DNA of 64,000 nt from Clostridia bacterium (GCA_017942005.1 JAGAVJ010000037.1:109398-173397), one strand, 5' to 3'. Numbered from the stretch's first letter, positions 38,341-49,500 are shown. Notes: generated by a model not told the origin, from the sequence alone. Numbers and translations are program-made.

Positions 38341-39324
38341 TTATCGTTCTTGCCGCTGATAGAAGGTGTATGCAGAAAGGACACCGGCTACAGCTGCAAT
38401 GATGAGCATGACAATGATGAAGTACATCCAGGACATTGCGGAAGACAAAACGTTACCGCCAGGCTGATCGTATACGGTTTCAATATAGTTCATAACCTGG
38501 TTGTCGGCGGATGTAAACGCATCAATAACCGTATAAACGGTATTGACCAGAATCATCGGTGAAATCATCGGGAGGGTGATCTTCCAGAAGGTTTCCCAAG
38601 TGGTAGCACCGTCGATGGAGCACGATTCGTAAATTGCGGGAGAGATGGACTGAAGTGCTGCTAAGAAGATCAGCATCTGGACACCGGAGCGGTTGATGAT
38701 ATCATAAATATCATTGACCAGTCCTACGACATAATCAAGAAGATCTTCACCTATGACCATGTTTTGGAACAATCTCTGGATATCCATGGAACTGATAATT
38801 TCTGTGGTATTGCTGGATCCGCCGTCACCCATATCGACAGAGGAAGTATCGTTCATGTAGTTGAGCATCTGGTTGGACTGGTCGATTTTATCGATCAAAC
38901 CGGTTGACAGAATAACGGGGATAAAGAAGATCGCACGGAACGCTGCGCGTCCGATCATTTTCGTATTCATCATGACTGCCATGAAGAGGGAGAAAATTAC
39001 GATCGCGGGGATATCGAAAATAAGCTGCTTGATACCGGAAGTCAGGGTTGTCACGAACGTAGGGTCAACAAATAATGCTTCCTGATAGTTCTCAAGGCCA
39101 ACCCAAGTCAGACGGTAGCCGCCACCAGTGACGATATTAATCTTTGTAAAGCTATACAAAATGGAGTCATACACGATTGGTGCGTAAATAATGACAAATC
39201 CGATGATGAACGGCAGTACAAAGACCCATCCCATTCTGGACTTTTTCGCATCAAGAGAGGAGGATTTTTTCTTTTTCTTCGGAGCAGCAGCAATCGTCTG
39301 CGGCGCCTGCTGAACGTTATTCAT
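38341..39324 (-). CDS. Carbohydrate ABC transporter permease, MalF type (pair 2)
   Basis: Partner permease of 327 residues. The N-terminus is basic (PKKKKKSSSLDAKKSR), followed by a first membrane helix at 33-55. An unusual hydrophilic insertion of about 50 residues between helices (MNDTSSVDMGDGGSSN and onward) probably faces outside. The EAA loop is ESCSIDGATTWETFWKITLP. GAGAGGTG precedes the ATG. The gaps to the neighbouring genes are 18 bases each, so it is firmly in the operon. Confidence 0.93.
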   Translation of the reverse strand: MNNVQQAPQTIAAAPKKKKKSSSLDAKKSRMGWVFVLPFIIGFVIIYAPIVYDSILYSFTKINIVTGGGYRLTWVGLENYQEALFVDPTFVTTLTSGIKQLIFDIPAIVIFSLFMAVMMNTKMIGRAAFRAIFFIPVILSTGLIDKIDQSNQMLNYMNDTSSVDMGDGGSSNTTEIISSMDIQRLFQNMVIGEDLLDYVVGLVNDIYDIINRSGVQMLIFLAALQSISPAIYESCSIDGATTWETFWKITLPMISPMILVNTVYTVIDAFTSADNQVMNYIETVYDQPGGNVLSSAMSWMYFIIVMLIIAAVAGVLSAYTFYQRQER

Positions 39325-39342
39325 AAATTACACCTCTCATTC

Positions 39343-42300
39343 TTAATTGAATCTAAGGAAGCTGAGTGCTTCGATGGTATAGGTTTTATCGTCGGATGTA
39401 TCATCAGGCGTACCATTGTCTTCCGTGACTTCTACAGCAAAGTTGTTGTAGTTCAGATAGAAGTAGGTACCGCCTTCGTATTCTACGCGAACCGTCTTGC
39501 CGTTTGTTAAGAGGGTTCTGCTTGCGATGTCGATAACGACCTCTTCCTCTGCTTCTTCTGCACCTGCAAACGGATCTTCTTCCTCATCTGCGGCTGCATC
39601 ATCCTTTGCTTGTGTATCGTCCTTTGCTGCGGCGTCTGCATTGTCTGCACCCTCCGCAGGTTCATCCTTCTTAAAGATATCGCTGGCAGCAGCTTCAATT
39701 CTTTCCTGAAGTGCTGCTTCTTCCTCTGCTTTCTTCTTTGCATCAAGTTCTGCCTGCAGACGTGCAATTTCTTCGTTGAGCTCTTCCAGCTCTACATCAG
39801 ACATCACACGGTGTGCTTCTACAAATTCATGATCTACAATCAGCTTTGTCTGGAGATCGCCGGTTGCATCATTCAGTTTGTTGTAAGCGTCTACAAGGTC
39901 ATCAAACCAGATATCAAAGTCAATGGAATAATACTTGGAGAAGTCACCGTTGGTCTTCATCTTTTCGGTGTTCCGATAAGAAAGCTGGAAGTACATCGCT
40001 GCGCCGTTTTCAATTGCCTTCAGAAGCTGATAGTTCATATCACCGGCATTGTTCATTGCCATACCGGCAAAGTTCATGTAGCCGTGAAGAACCATACCCA
40101 TAAACGGAATCGTTTCAGAGGTATTCAGATATTCAGAGGAATCCAGCGGAACATTCAGGATATCTGTGACATAAGGCCAAGCATAATAGTTGCCGGCATC
40201 TGTCATGACATTGCCATATTCTTCCTTAATTCTTTGCAGAAGCTCTACCGTGTACTCCTTGTTATCCTCACGGTGGTAAGGATCCTTCTTATCGAAATCG
40301 GAGTTCAGATACTGACCGAGGGTACTAACAGAAATGCCAATCGGGTTCAGCTTCGAGTAGTTGCTTGTAAAGGTATCATAGAAATGCTCGTAATAAACAG
40401 GGGAAATTGCCAGCATATAAGAACCGTCGTATTGCTGGAACAGAGGATCATATTCTCTGATTCTTGCATACTTCGTATTCATGGTTTTGACGATATGCTG
40501 TCTCTTGTTCAGACCGTCGAAAATGGTATTCTCTGCTGCGTCTGCCCAAACAAAGTCGAAATCGGGATACACGCCAATATCATTGGTCTTTGCATACTCC
40601 ATGAAATCCTGGAATCCCTTTTCGTCGCCGACGCTCTTTTCTACATCGACATTATACGGAATGGTATACCACATACCGCCGTTGAAATACCCTGTCAGCT
40701 TAAAATTGATGTTGCTGATACCAGCTTCATTCAACTGCGCTGTCATGGTCTTCAAATCTTCAAAGGAGGTAAGAGGTGTGTCAACATTGACCGGGAAGGA
40801 CAGGATTTTTTCCTGCGTTACAAAAGAACCGAAGGATTCGATGTACAGCGGAATATCTTCCTTGACGTCCTCTTTTGTCAAACGTGTAAGAATGCCCTTT
40901 TCTTCAAAGTAGTTACGGGCTGCGTTGACCATACCCATATAGGAGGTCTCGTAGTATTCACCCTTCTTCAGACCGGCTTTTTCAGCATACGAATCATCAT
41001 TCAGCATGGTGTAGCGCACCGTGTAGTCGCCGGTATACTTTCTCTTGGAAGTCACCGTCCACATAGAGGAGCCTGCACCGCTGATGGCATCTGCGATATC
41101 ATAGGTATCGCTCTGTCTGGGTGTCAGCGTGGTATATACCGTATCGTAAGAGGAAGTACGGCCGCCTGTTTCTGTCGAAATGCTTGCCATTGCTTCGCCG
41201 TTTTCGATAATGGCAAAATAGCCTTTATCTTCATACGTATAGGTCTTCTGAATTTCACGCTTGGTTTCATCATCGACCAATTCGCCCAAAAGGTTTACAT
41301 ACGGAGGAACTGGTACATTTACAATTTTTGATTCGACATTTGCGTAATTTTCTACAACACCGTAGACAGGCATACGAACGGATTCCTGGTGTTCACCGGA
41401 AATCTGGTAGAACGCATAGTCCTGACCGTAGATTTTACCGGTAACCGTTTTACCGGAAAGCTCTGCAAAATCTTCAAAGCGGACAATGGTACCGGAACCG
41501 TCCGGAAGGAACAAATATCCATCGTATTCATAAGAACCACAGCCAAAGTACGGCAGAATACGAATGCTGTTCAGTCTATATGCGGTATCGTCGAAACGAA
41601 GACCGTTGACCGGGAATCTGACACGGAGCGTACCATCCTCAAGGTAGTATTCAAGCGCCATTTTGAACAGAGCCGGAGCGGTATTGGAGCCTTCATACTC
41701 GGTGAGGGAGTGGTCGTAGTCAAGTTCATCATACGTATAAGTTGGGCAATATTCAAGGATGTAGCTTTCGATCAGGTTTAACTCTCGATCCGTTGCATAC
41801 GGGTCGAACACGTAAACCGCCATCTTCGTGGTAATCGGGAACGTTGCCATCATTTCCTTGATACCACGGTCTGTCAAGGTCGGATCATCCGGGTCCTTCA
41901 AGGAATAGAACGCATACATCTTTTTCAGAACAAATTCATTGCCCTGCATGTTGGCAAGAATCTGCTCTTCAAAACGGCTCTTTTCGATACGCTGCGGAAC
42001 CAGTTTTCTGGTTTCTTCACGACCGATGGAATACTCCACACGGACACCGTTTTTAATATTCTTAACTTTAATCTGCTCTCTTTCCGCAGCTTCTGTAAAG
42101 CTGTAGTAGGTAGCTTCCTTTTCATTGTCCTGATACTTGACAATGACCTGGGACATCAGCATTGCCTTGATGTCTTTTGAAGACCCTTTGGAAACAGTGT
42201 TGATGTTGTAAGGATTCGAGAAAAGCGTCTGATTGACCAAGTTGTCATGATATGCAATTTCACCGGAGTACGGATCGACATACAATGTATAACGACCGTC

Positions 42301-42507
42301 CTGAGAGGTGACCATGGGGGTCATCGTCTCAAGCTTTTCGTCTGCGGTGCTCAATTCTGCATTCATGTAATCAATGGTAGCGCCGCTCTCTTCTTCCTCA
42401 TCCGTAGCTGCTGCTGCGGCATCTGCTGCGGAAATCGGAAGAGCTGCCATTGTGCCAAGCAGCATGATGAGTGCCAGAAATCCGGAAAGTAATCTAAATT
42501 TTTTCAT
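39343..42507 (-). CDS. Secreted DUF5696 protein of the ABC operon
   Basis: Large secreted protein of 1054 residues with a Sec signal (residues 1-28, ending ISAADA) and no lipobox. The body fits DUF5696, a family found in Firmicutes beside sugar permeases. Its central part looks like a TIM-barrel glycosidase fold (GVYPDFDFVWADAAENT, then VTDILNVPLDSSEY), but no catalytic pair is certain. Residues 910-990 form an acidic, Lys/Glu-rich coiled coil (EELNEEIARLQAELDAKKKA), followed by an acidic tail and a small beta domain. I infer binding or cutting of the imported glycan at the cell surface. GGAAAGGAG precedes the ATG. Confidence 0.8.
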   Translation of the reverse strand: MKKFRLLSGFLALIMLLGTMAALPISAADAAAAATDEEEESGATIDYMNAELSTADEKLETMTPMVTSQDGRYTLYVDPYSGEIAYHDNLVNQTLFSNPYNINTVSKGSSKDIKAMLMSQVIVKYQDNEKEATYYSFTEAAEREQIKVKNIKNGVRVEYSIGREETRKLVPQRIEKSRFEEQILANMQGNEFVLKKMYAFYSLKDPDDPTLTDRGIKEMMATFPITTKMAVYVFDPYATDRELNLIESYILEYCPTYTYDELDYDHSLTEYEGSNTAPALFKMALEYYLEDGTLRVRFPVNGLRFDDTAYRLNSIRILPYFGCGSYEYDGYLFLPDGSGTIVRFEDFAELSGKTVTGKIYGQDYAFYQISGEHQESVRMPVYGVVENYANVESKIVNVPVPPYVNLLGELVDDETKREIQKTYTYEDKGYFAIIENGEAMASISTETGGRTSSYDTVYTTLTPRQSDTYDIADAISGAGSSMWTVTSKRKYTGDYTVRYTMLNDDSYAEKAGLKKGEYYETSYMGMVNAARNYFEEKGILTRLTKEDVKEDIPLYIESFGSFVTQEKILSFPVNVDTPLTSFEDLKTMTAQLNEAGISNINFKLTGYFNGGMWYTIPYNVDVEKSVGDEKGFQDFMEYAKTNDIGVYPDFDFVWADAAENTIFDGLNKRQHIVKTMNTKYARIREYDPLFQQYDGSYMLAISPVYYEHFYDTFTSNYSKLNPIGISVSTLGQYLNSDFDKKDPYHREDNKEYTVELLQRIKEEYGNVMTDAGNYYAWPYVTDILNVPLDSSEYLNTSETIPFMGMVLHGYMNFAGMAMNNAGDMNYQLLKAIENGAAMYFQLSYRNTEKMKTNGDFSKYYSIDFDIWFDDLVDAYNKLNDATGDLQTKLIVDHEFVEAHRVMSDVELEELNEEIARLQAELDAKKKAEEEAALQERIEAAASDIFKKDEPAEGADNADAAAKDDTQAKDDAAADEEEDPFAGAEEAEEEVVIDIASRTLLTNGKTVRVEYEGGTYFYLNYNNFAVEVTEDNGTPDDTSDDKTYTIEALSFLRFN

Positions 42508-42523
42508 TTTTAACTCCTTTCCG

Positions 42524-43603
42524 TTATACTCGATACGAAAGTTCAACGACGATTGCGGTAACGAAGGACACAATGTTATTTGCAAGACCGGAGAACAGGA
42601 CTACAATAAACATAATGAACGCCATACCGCCGATGGTGCAGATGCACATAATCAGGTTCTTGCCGAAGGAGTAGTCGTGTGTGACCTGTGTTCCAAACAC
42701 AATCAGCAAACCAACCCAGATAAACGAGAAGGTTAAAAGCAGCTGTAAAATGGAAACTTCATTCAGCGTTAAGAAGTGTGTGCAAATGACAATCGGGAAC
42801 ATAAACAAGGGAATCGGAACCAACGAATATGCGGTTGCAATGAAAATATCCTTAAAGGAACCTTCACCGTCAAACAGTGTGGTAAGACACCAGTTTGCCG
42901 CTGCCCAAAGCAGGAACGGAACCATAATAGACGTAATGATTGCGATGATGTTCATGTAAGAGTTATAGGGGTTTACAATGTAAGAAGCGCCGACAGATCT
43001 GTAAGTGAAGGCAAGTACGGTAGCGCCAATCCAGAAGAAGGCACCGCGCATGGAGCCGCGCTTTTCATGCTTCAAATCCCAGAAACCGTCAAACGGATGG
43101 AAGATAACCCAGAAGCCGTAAAGCACTTCTTCCCAGAAGGTACGCTTGCCAACCTTGGTATGCCCCTTGACATTGACCTTGTTGACAAACTTGAAGAACA
43201 GGGAATATGCAACAAGGACCACAATTACGACCACAATTACAACCCATACGTACTTCTTGACCCACTCCTGACGCCACATGGAAAATGCATCAGAATAGTT
43301 TGTTGTATCGTATGCGGACTTGAAGTATTCCATCGCTTCTTCGTACTGACCGCTGCGGTACAGGGACTGACCGATACCGATGTATGCTTCGTCAAAGTTG
43401 GAGTTTCTCTGTAAGATACTCGTCCAGTCTTCCAAAGCCAGGTCATACTGTCTCTCTCTGTTGTGCTGAATTGCAGTTAACAGAAGATTGCCGTATTCTG
43501 TTCTCTTATAAACGGTAACATTGTTCGCCGTTTTGTCGAGAACCAGAATGTCGTTGCCTCTGTATGCGATAGACTGGATAGAAGATAGGTTACCAGTCTG
43601 CAT
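42524..43603 (-). CDS. C-terminal part of a frameshifted NHL/TPR/YIP1 membrane protein
   Basis: The open frame starts at an internal Met and continues the product of 43477-44655 after a one-base loss near 43635. It holds the last propeller blade (IAYRGNDILVLDKTANNVTV), two TPR-like helices (RQYDLALEDWTSILQRNSNF, GQYEEAMEYFKSAY), one membrane helix (about 120-140) and a YIP1 domain with five membrane segments (about 180-355, FHPFDGFWDLKHEKRGSM at its start). YIP1 proteins are membrane proteins of unclear role in bacteria. No ribosome site precedes the Met, which supports reading both parts as one gene of about 710 codons. Confidence 0.8.
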   Translation of the reverse strand: MQTGNLSSIQSIAYRGNDILVLDKTANNVTVYKRTEYGNLLLTAIQHNRERQYDLALEDWTSILQRNSNFDEAYIGIGQSLYRSGQYEEAMEYFKSAYDTTNYSDAFSMWRQEWVKKYVWVVIVVVIVVLVAYSLFFKFVNKVNVKGHTKVGKRTFWEEVLYGFWVIFHPFDGFWDLKHEKRGSMRGAFFWIGATVLAFTYRSVGASYIVNPYNSYMNIIAIITSIMVPFLLWAAANWCLTTLFDGEGSFKDIFIATAYSLVPIPLFMFPIVICTHFLTLNEVSILQLLLTFSFIWVGLLIVFGTQVTHDYSFGKNLIMCICTIGGMAFIMFIVVLFSGLANNIVSFVTAIVVELSYRV

Positions 43604-44655
43604 ACCGGAGTCACCGAAGATGAACAGAAGGGAGCCTCTTCATCGTAGGTGTAAATTTTCTGTCTTTTTTCGTCGATGATGGACCAGGTACCCTGCGGAC
43701 CAAGTGCAACGTCGATGATTTTTGATGCACCGCCGATATCATTATCAGATGCACCGGTGTTCATGACCATGACTTCACCGCCGGGAGCAAAGAAACCGTT
43801 TCTCTTCAGAATATCAGAGCCTGCGGTATTCAGCTTTTTAACCGGGGCGTTGCCGGCATCCTTTGATCTGATAGCTGCCTGCTGTGCAGATTCTTCAATT
43901 GAAGATGTCGTAACGTAGATAAAGTCGCTGTCATCAATGGAAATGTTATTAAATTCAGTGGAAATAAACTGCTGAGAGGTTTCTCTCTGTTCCTTTGTCT
44001 GAAGCTTTCTCCACAGAATTTCAAGCGGGCTGATGTTAACCTGCTGTGCACCGATAAATCCGGTGAACTCGCCGTCAGGACCGATGGAAATGACACCCAT
44101 GTAGGTGGTGGAGGAAACGATGTACATACGTCCTGCGGAATCTACTGCCAAAGCAACAGGCTTGTAAATGGAGTTTTCCGGGAAGACGTCGGAACGGGGT
44201 TCTTCAATCGTATTGACATATTCGCCGTCAAGGTCAAACATTACAATACGGTTGTTATCGGTATCTGCTACATAGATATATTCATCTGTAACGAAGACAC
44301 CCTGGCATCCAAGAAGAGAATCCGGGACACCCTGATTGTTTGTAAACTCGGAAATTTCAAACTTATACTGGAGGTTGCGGTTGCAAACGATGACACGATT
44401 GTTGGTAGTATCGGCAATATAGATATTCTCTTTTTTGTCGATAAACAAGTCACGGGGAGAATCCATCGGGACTTCCAGACCCATGGCAGCAGAATCCACA
44501 ATCTGATCCGGCGTATAAGCGTCAGGAGATGCTGCATAATAACCATCGATGTCGTAGGTATAGGTGGAGTACGGTGTGATTGCTGCAACAGACAGCGTAC
44601 CGATCATCATTACCAACGCCATGACGAGGGTAACGAGCTTGATGAATTTTTTCAT
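43477..44655 (-). CDS. N-terminal part of a frameshifted NHL/TPR/YIP1 membrane protein
   Basis: Secreted beta-propeller region. The Sec signal lies at residues 1-27. NHL repeats follow: DLFIDKKENIYIADTTNNRV, YIYVADTDNNRIVMFDLDGE, AVDSAGRMYIVSS. After IYTYDEEAP the frame leaves the conserved sequence and the last 45 or so residues are out-of-frame. In the next frame the sequence resumes as LLFIFGDSGMQTGN. Restoring one G at GAAGAGG gives a continuous product of about 710 residues. AGGAGGG precedes the ATG. The intact protein would carry an outside propeller on a membrane base within the ABC operon, possibly as an assembly or sensing part. Confidence 0.8.
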   Translation of the reverse strand: MKKFIKLVTLVMALVMMIGTLSVAAITPYSTYTYDIDGYYAASPDAYTPDQIVDSAAMGLEVPMDSPRDLFIDKKENIYIADTTNNRVIVCNRNLQYKFEISEFTNNQGVPDSLLGCQGVFVTDEYIYVADTDNNRIVMFDLDGEYVNTIEEPRSDVFPENSIYKPVALAVDSAGRMYIVSSTTYMGVISIGPDGEFTGFIGAQQVNISPLEILWRKLQTKEQRETSQQFISTEFNNISIDDSDFIYVTTSSIEESAQQAAIRSKDAGNAPVKKLNTAGSDILKRNGFFAPGGEVMVMNTGASDNDIGGASKIIDVALGPQGTWSIIDEKRQKIYTYDEEAPFCSSSVTPVCRLVTYLLSSLSHTEATTFWFSTKRRTMLPFIREQNTAIFC

Positions 44656-44672
44656 TTCTTTTTACCCTCCTA

Positions 44673-45548
44673 TTAATCTTTCATACCAGAAGAGCCCATC
44701 GTTTCGATGATGTTGGACTGCGTGATGACGAAGACGGTGATCGGGACGAGCATCATAACGACCGTAGAAGCCGCACCGGCGCCGGCACGCACAATACCAC
44801 CGGAAAGAATCTGGCTGATGGCATAGTTGAACGTTTTTAATTCCTCGGAATAGATGTAAATGGAAGTACCGGAGTTCCAGAGTCCTTGGAATGAATACAC
44901 GATCAGCGTCAGCCAAGCAGGCTTAACCATCGGCATTGCAATTGTCAAAAACGTTCTGAATTCACTTGCGCCGTCCAGTCGTGCCGATTCCAAAACGGAG
45001 TCGGAGACGGAGGTTTCCATAAACTGTTTCATCAGGTACAGACCCATCGTAGAAGCGAAGGTCGGAATGATGATTGCAAAATAAGAGTCGACCCAACCGA
45101 GCGCAGTCATGATGATGAAGTTACAGATACTGGTGACCGTTGAGTTGAACATCAGGGAGAGGACGATGGTCTGGAAGAAGAACTCTCTTCCGGGGAACTT
45201 GATTTTTGCAAGTGCATACGCTGCGAGAGAGGACAGAATCAGGTTACCGGTTGTACCGACAACAGAAATCAAAATCGTGTTGAAGATGTAACGGGAGAAC
45301 GGAACCCAAGATGTGCTCATCAAGCGGAAGAGGTCGCCGAAGTTTTTCAAGGTCGGATTCACGACGTAGAATCTCGGCGGGAAGACCCACAGCTCATCAA
45401 GAGGCTTGAGTGCCTGCATGATCGCGTATATCATAGGAAGAAACATGAAAGCGCCCAGTAAAACGAGGAAGAACGTAATTCCTGCGTCACCGCCGGCAGA
45501 ACGGTTGAGGACAACTTTATGATTTCTTGTTCTTAACTTTTTACTCAT
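44673..45548 (-). CDS. Carbohydrate ABC transporter permease, MalG type (pair 1)
   Basis: Permease subunit of 291 residues with six hydrophobic segments. The EAA loop is ESARLDGASEFRTFLTIAMP. The C-terminus ends QSNIIETMGSSGMKD, close to the usual ending of MalG-type proteins. The stop of the MalF-type gene lies 3 bases before its ATG, so translation is coupled. The Shine-Dalgarno is GGTGGG. It resembles LplC/YtcP-type permeases of large oligosaccharide importers. Confidence 0.94.
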   Translation of the reverse strand: MSKKLRTRNHKVVLNRSAGGDAGITFFLVLLGAFMFLPMIYAIMQALKPLDELWVFPPRFYVVNPTLKNFGDLFRLMSTSWVPFSRYIFNTILISVVGTTGNLILSSLAAYALAKIKFPGREFFFQTIVLSLMFNSTVTSICNFIIMTALGWVDSYFAIIIPTFASTMGLYLMKQFMETSVSDSVLESARLDGASEFRTFLTIAMPMVKPAWLTLIVYSFQGLWNSGTSIYIYSEELKTFNYAISQILSGGIVRAGAGAASTVVMMLVPITVFVITQSNIIETMGSSGMKD

Positions 45549-45551
45549 AAC

Positions 45552-46514
45552 TTATTGTCCCACCTTTGAAAGCAGTTTTTTAACAAGGGCGTTTGCACCG
45601 ACCATCATTAAGAACAGGATGGTAGCAATTGCGGAAGAATAACCGACCTCAAAACGCTGTCCGCCATAGTCTTCCAGATGGTGCATGATCGTATGTGCTG
45701 CATAGTCGACGGACGGGAATCCGCAAAGCGCTGTAACGATACCGCCGAAACCGAAGGAACCGGTGATTGCCATGACGGCACCGAACATCAGCTGCGGCTT
45801 CATGACCGGCAGTGTGATATACCAAAGCTCCTGCCATCTGTTCTTGATACCGTCCACGGCAGCTGCTTCATACAAGCTCTTATCGACGGTCTGAAGACCT
45901 GCGATAAAGGAAAGGAACGCAGTACCAAGGGAGGTCCAAAGTGCGACGACAATACACAGAGGCATGACATACGCAGCATTTTTAAACCACTGGACAGGCT
46001 CTGTAATAAAGCCCAGCTCCATTAACCAACCGTTTACCCAACCGTAGGAGTCGCCGGAGAAGAGCGTCAGCCAGATGGTGTAAACCTGACCGGAGATAGA
46101 AGGTGCATAGAAGACCAGTGTGACAAGCGCACGAATCTTCGGGGGAAGCTCGTTGATGAACCATGCAACGAGGAACGACAAGAGGTACGATACAGGACCT
46201 GTGATCGCAGCGAAGATGAACGTATTCTTTACTGCAAGCAGGAAGATATCGTCATCCAGGAATAGGCGGATATAGTTGTCAAGACCAACAAATACCGGCG
46301 GTTCCAGCATGTTAAATGTCGTGAAGCCCAAAACCATGGACAGGATAACGGGAAGGACAGTAAACGTAAGGAAGATGATATAGAAGGGTGCTAACATCAG
46401 ATAGCCGATGTAGTTGCGCTTCATTTCCTTGAGTGTCCACTGCATCATCGTCATGTCCTTGCGGGCCACCGGCTTTTTGACATCTTCTGTCTTTGCAGCC
46501 GTATTCTGTGACAT
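45552..46514 (-). CDS. Carbohydrate ABC transporter permease, MalF type (pair 1)
   Basis: Permease subunit of 320 residues. After a polar N-terminus (about 45 residues) six membrane helices follow, with the EAA loop EAAAVDGIKNRWQELWYITLP. AAGGAG lies 8 bases before the ATG at 46514; a GTG nine bases earlier overlaps that site and is not preferred. It is the second gene of the operon, 53 bases after the solute-binding protein gene. Confidence 0.94.
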   Translation of the reverse strand: MSQNTAAKTEDVKKPVARKDMTMMQWTLKEMKRNYIGYLMLAPFYIIFLTFTVLPVILSMVLGFTTFNMLEPPVFVGLDNYIRLFLDDDIFLLAVKNTFIFAAITGPVSYLLSFLVAWFINELPPKIRALVTLVFYAPSISGQVYTIWLTLFSGDSYGWVNGWLMELGFITEPVQWFKNAAYVMPLCIVVALWTSLGTAFLSFIAGLQTVDKSLYEAAAVDGIKNRWQELWYITLPVMKPQLMFGAVMAITGSFGFGGIVTALCGFPSVDYAAHTIMHHLEDYGGQRFEVGYSSAIATILFLMMVGANALVKKLLSKVGQ

Positions 46515-46567
46515 GTGATTCACTCCTTATTTTCAGATTATTATTTTACAATCATTGTTTCGCAGCA

Positions 46568-49500
46568 TCAGTCATCCGCAGAAACGTTGTTTTCAGCAGC
46601 ACGTTTCTCTTCAAGCGTCTGACCAAGCTCCAGCGTTTCAAGACCAAACTCTTCACGCTTTCTTGTGATTTCCTTGTTGATGTAGATGTACTGCTTCAAC
46701 ATGGATTCAACAGGGTCTGCGTTGTTGTTGTAAGCTGCAAGGAATGCAAAATCAACATAACGGGTGACGATGTAAGAACCGGGATATTCGGGAGTTGCTT
46801 TCAGGTTGCTGAACTGTGCAAGCAGCGTGGTAAGCTCGCTGGAGGACCAGTTCATATCTCTCATAGCTTCCATGTTTGCGGTAACATGGATGGTACCGTT
46901 GCCAAGCAGTGCGCTGTATTCGTTACCGTATCTTGCCTGTGCCGCAGCAGAGGTGATCCAGTCGATATACTTCCATGCAGCCGCTGTCTGTGCTTCACTT
47001 CTCTCATCATCTCTCATCATAACCAGACCGGAAACGGTGGTTGTAGAGGTGTTGTTGATATAAGTGTTGCCGTTTTCATCGGTCATCTCATAACCGGGAA
47101 GCGTTGTCATTGTCCATCTGCCCTTGATTTCCGTTGCAAATGCATTCAGCTGTGTATAAGTAGAATAGTCTGCAATACCAATCGGCATGTCACCGGTTCT
47201 GAAACGGTTTGCAAAGTCAAAGGTCAGAGGGAACTTATACTGTGTAAACATGTCGCACAGTTCCTTGAAGGTATCCAGTGCAAGGTTGGAGTCGAGATTG
47301 ATTCTCATACCGCCGTCTGCGTACAGGTCACCATTTCTCTGGTAGTAGAGCAGTGTAAAGCCTGCGAGGGACTGCGGCATTGCAATATCCATGTACTGAG
47401 ACTGGAGCACAGGAAGAATCGCTTTCAGTTCAGCCCATGTGGTCGGAACTTCGATGCCGAGGTCTGCAAAGATATCCTGACGGTAGAAAAGCATTGAGAA
47501 GGACTGTGTCTCAGGGATGGCGTAAACGCCTGCTGCCTCAGATTCATCCTTATCCGGTGTTTCCGGATTATCCTGAACATCGAGTGTGAACGGAATGAGT
47601 GCTTCCTTGTTGAATCTGGAAACGACTTCATCAAACGTGTCAAAGCCGTCCAGCTTCTGAATTGCGGAACGAATTGCGTAGTTGATCGGGTCAGAGCCGC
47701 CCATGTATGCAACATCAGGTCCTTCACCTGCCAGTGTTGCGGGAAGCAGCGTACCTGCTGCAACGAGCTTTAAGTTGACCGGAACACCGTATTCCGGCGT
47801 AAACATATCGTTGATCATCTGACGGACGATCTGAGACTGGTCACGACCGGTGGTAACCCATACGTCGATGGACTGTTCACCGCTTTCTTCAGAACCGAGG
47901 GAGTTGTAGTCGGTATAGAAGGAAGCAATAAACTGCTGGAATTCAAATGCGATGGCCTGGAATGCATTTTCGGTTGCCTTCGGAATCGCTGCATCTGCGG
48001 ACTGGATACTGATGTAGTCAATCTGCAGAGGCTGTGTTCTTGCGGTGTTCATCCAGGTACCGAGGGTACCGAGGTTCGTCTTGAAAACAGTCAGGTTACG
48101 GGCGATTTCATCTTCGTCACGACCCATCAGGTTTGCAATACGTGCGATGTTATTCAATGTACCGCAGTTGGAACCGCGCTCCCCTGTGATTTCTTCCAGA
48201 CGTCTGGAAAAATCATAAAGGTTATCGGATTCCTTGATCAGAAGGTTCAGCTCATCGGGAATCAGTTCAATAAAGTTGTAGTCACGGTAGTTATCAGGGG
48301 TAGCACCGGTGATCTGCTTGATCTTCAGATAGATCGCATTGAGGTTTGTAAGAGAAGCCTCAATTTCAGAAATCAACTGTGCCATATGACCGAGAACAAT
48401 TTCAAAACGAAGCGTGTAGGTCTGCCCCGCTTCAAAATAGAAGGTAAACTCGGTGTCGCCGTCGTTGAGCGCCGCGGTCTGGAACCGGTCATTATATGCA
48501 AATTCCAGGTTGCCGGCTTCTGCAAACGGAAGCTCTCCATTAATCAGAAGCTTTCTGGAGACGAACATATCTGACTGTTCGGACTGCTGGAATCTTGTTA
48601 CGATCTTATAAAGACCGGATTCCGGTGCAGTAAAGCTGTATTCGACCCAGTCGCCGACGGACTGCCATGTCGTGGTCTTGCCAATGGAATTCAGACGGAT
48701 CTTTGACGGATCCTGCGGTTCAGAGATAGCAGAGGATCTGTCATACGTCGGATAAATGGTCTGTGATGAGAATGCATCCGGAAATTCAGCCTGGATCTTT
48801 TGGGTCGCGTCACTACTCACGGCCTTATAGCCCTTGGATTCGTATTCAGCCTGCAGCTCCGCATAGGTCTTCGGTGCTTCGTAAGGCTTAAACGTAATGC
48901 TTCCGATCGCAACCGCTTCTCTTGTCGCTTCCAGCGAGAAGGTGTGCGTGCCTGCGGTCAGGTAATACTGGAACGGTTCATTATAATAACCGGTGGAATC
49001 CTTGAAATCATATGTCATCCATTCCGGCGCTTCATATGCAGTCGGTCTGACGTCGTTCCCGTTGGGATCCTGCTCAAAACCGGTATCGCTTTCCGCACCT
49101 TTGGAAAGGTCATTTTTCCACAACTTTGTCATGGAAAGATATTTGGATTCTTTAAAAGGAATTTTTCCGTCAATACGGAAAGAACGCTCGATATCGGAAG
49201 CCTTACCCGTAATCGGATAATATTCCGCTTCAATCGTGTAGAGACCGTCAGATGGGATATCCACATTGTACACAACGGTGCCTTCTTCAGGGGTGTAAAG
49301 CGCATTTTTGCCGCCGTAGGTATCTTGCTTCACCTGTGTATCTGTCTCTTCTGCAACGTAGTCTGTTCCGTTAACGGTGACTGAGCTTCTGCCTTTTGGC
49401 GCAGATGCATAAAGTTCTGTGTAGTCTGCATACGAAATGGTATTCATAAGCTCTTGAACTTCACTGATGCTCTGTGTGACAACGGATGACGACGCTGTAT

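Noticed and set aside
39610..41331. Open frame of 573 codons antisense to the DUF5696 gene
   Set aside because: Shadow of the coding strand; composition is Cys/His/Ile-rich as expected for antisense frames, with no known domain.
46493..47497. Open frame of 334 codons antisense to the solute-binding protein gene
   Set aside because: Shadow frame without domain, signal or ribosome site.
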